Source: Melioribacteraceae bacterium
GTDB taxonomy: Bacteria; Bacteroidota; Ignavibacteria; Ignavibacteriales; Melioribacteraceae
Direction of reading: 5' to 3'
DNA: 64,000 bases
Assembly (NCBI GenBank): GCA_026417375.1
Contig: JAOADJ010000025.1
Coordinates: forward strand, 62,001-126,000
Within the stretch, counting starts at the first letter, position 1. The number at the start of each line of letters is the position of its first letter. A model generated the notes under the pieces. It did no database searches. It was not told the DNA's origin and saw nothing but the letters and a program-made list of their open reading frames with translations. Positions 63,544 to 64,000 of the stretch are shown one piece after another. Both the position numbers and the translations under genes were made by a program.

Positions 63544-64000
63544 TTACCTAATCTTTGATAAAGCTAAATCTTGATTTTTAATTTCACTTGGTTTTTCTTT
63601 TATTAAGTATGCTTTAATTACATCTCTAGCAATTGGAGCCGCAGCAGTACTTCCAAATCCAGCATTTTCAACAATTACTGCAATTGCAATTTTAGGATTA
63701 TCATAGGGTGCAAAACCAACAAACACAGCATGATCTTTTCCGTGTGGATTTTGTGCCGTTCCGGTTTTTCCTGCAATATTTAGTTTCGGATCTTTTATAT
63801 TAACAGCCGTACCAGCTCCGTTAACCACAAGCCACATAGCTTTACGAACAACATCAAATGTTTTTTTACTAATTCCAACGTTTATATACTTCGGTTGAAC
63901 TTCGCTTCTTTTGTTCGTTTTAGTATCAACATATGCTTTAAGAAAATGTGGTTTTGCTGATTTTCCATAATTAGCAATTAAAGCTGCATACTGAGCCATT
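63544..64000 (-). CDS. mrdA: Penicillin-binding protein 2, C-terminal part; gene continues past the right edge
   Basis: About 151 C-terminal residues of a class B transpeptidase are visible. NIAGKTGTAQNPHGKDHAVF contains the KTG(T) active-site triad and the AVFVGFAPYDNPKIAIAVIVENAGFGS strand, with GSTAAAPIARDVIKAYL after it. The catalytic Ser-x-x-Lys is beyond the window. Its place in front of rodA makes it PBP2 of the elongation complex. The stop lies six bases before rodA, so the two are one operon. Confidence 0.9.
   Translation of the reverse strand, partial: MAQYAALIANYGKSAKPHFLKAYVDTKTNKRSEVQPKYINVGISKKTFDVVRKAMWLVVNGAGTAVNIKDPKLNIAGKTGTAQNPHGKDHAVFVGFAPYDNPKIAIAVIVENAGFGSTAAAPIARDVIKAYLIKEKPSEIKNQDLALSKIR

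Overview
The window reads as a stretch of chromosome from a low-GC, AT-rich member of the Bacteroidota/Ignavibacteriota (FCB) lineage. Three things support this. First, it carries the type IX secretion (T9SS) translocon protein SprA and the T9SS regulator PorX. Second, its promoters fit the Bacteroidota -33 TTTG / -7 TAnnTTTG pattern. Third, it contains DUF1573, DUF2851, HU-SPOR and mutase families typical of that group. The genus cannot be named from sequence reading alone; an Ignavibacteria-like organism is my best inference. Nearly all genes lie on the minus strand. The exceptions are two plus-strand islands, 40640-42753 and 57606-59936. I see no phage, insertion sequence, CRISPR array or rRNA.

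Layout by coordinate (minus-strand operons are transcribed right to left). 1-599: start of htpG with its own promoter. 665-14025: a tightly packed operon sprA > porX > tsaE > tsaB > DUF1573 protein > accD > GT-C glycosyltransferase > tatA, combining T9SS, tRNA t6A synthesis, fatty-acid synthesis and Tat export. 14037-16219: nfeD-type membrane protease and a ureohydrolase-fold protein without its metal ligands. 16230-24261: yajC (with terminator), tgt, rhodanese, CorC-like transporter, UbiA-family phosphoribosyltransferase, methylmalonyl-CoA mutase catalytic chain, mutL, folA. 24337-26942: thyX, glycerate kinase, HIT protein. 27030-30083: EF-G-2-like factor with terminator, DUF948 and YtxH proteins.

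30112-36728: a complete histidine operon hisG-D-C-B-H-A-F-IE. It is preceded by a 23-codon leader with four His codons, a terminator hairpin, a possible antiterminator and a Bacteroidota-type promoter, which together form a textbook-like attenuator. 36740-40557: tRNA-Gln(CTG) and a 1231-residue lipoprotein built of twelve similar domains. 40640-42753 (plus): an NHL-repeat secreted protein, a DUF2085 membrane protein and two small unknown membrane proteins.

42728-51727: an envelope operon of a 986-residue TPR protein, a beta-barrel outer-membrane protein, a 900-residue HU-TM-SPOR protein, ExbB, ExbD and TonB. I regard this as the best candidate for an undescribed envelope system. 51737-57498: DUF92 protein, tRNA-Leu(GAG), acyl-CoA synthetase, PepD, YchF-like GTPase, ClpS. 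57606-59936 (plus): etfB, etfA and a bifunctional nuclease-UVR protein. 59933-64000: DUF2851 protein, pyrF, rodA and the 3' end of the PBP2 gene.

The main structural problem is sprA. Its frame is open about 150 codons upstream of the first usable in-frame ATG/GTG/TTG codon, and a nearby ATG is one base out of frame. This suggests a sequencing indel or an unusual start. Several other starts were moved to better-supported codons: tsaB, the ureohydrolase-like gene, rhodanese, thyX, YtxH, hisF, the acyl-CoA synthetase, tatA and etfB.
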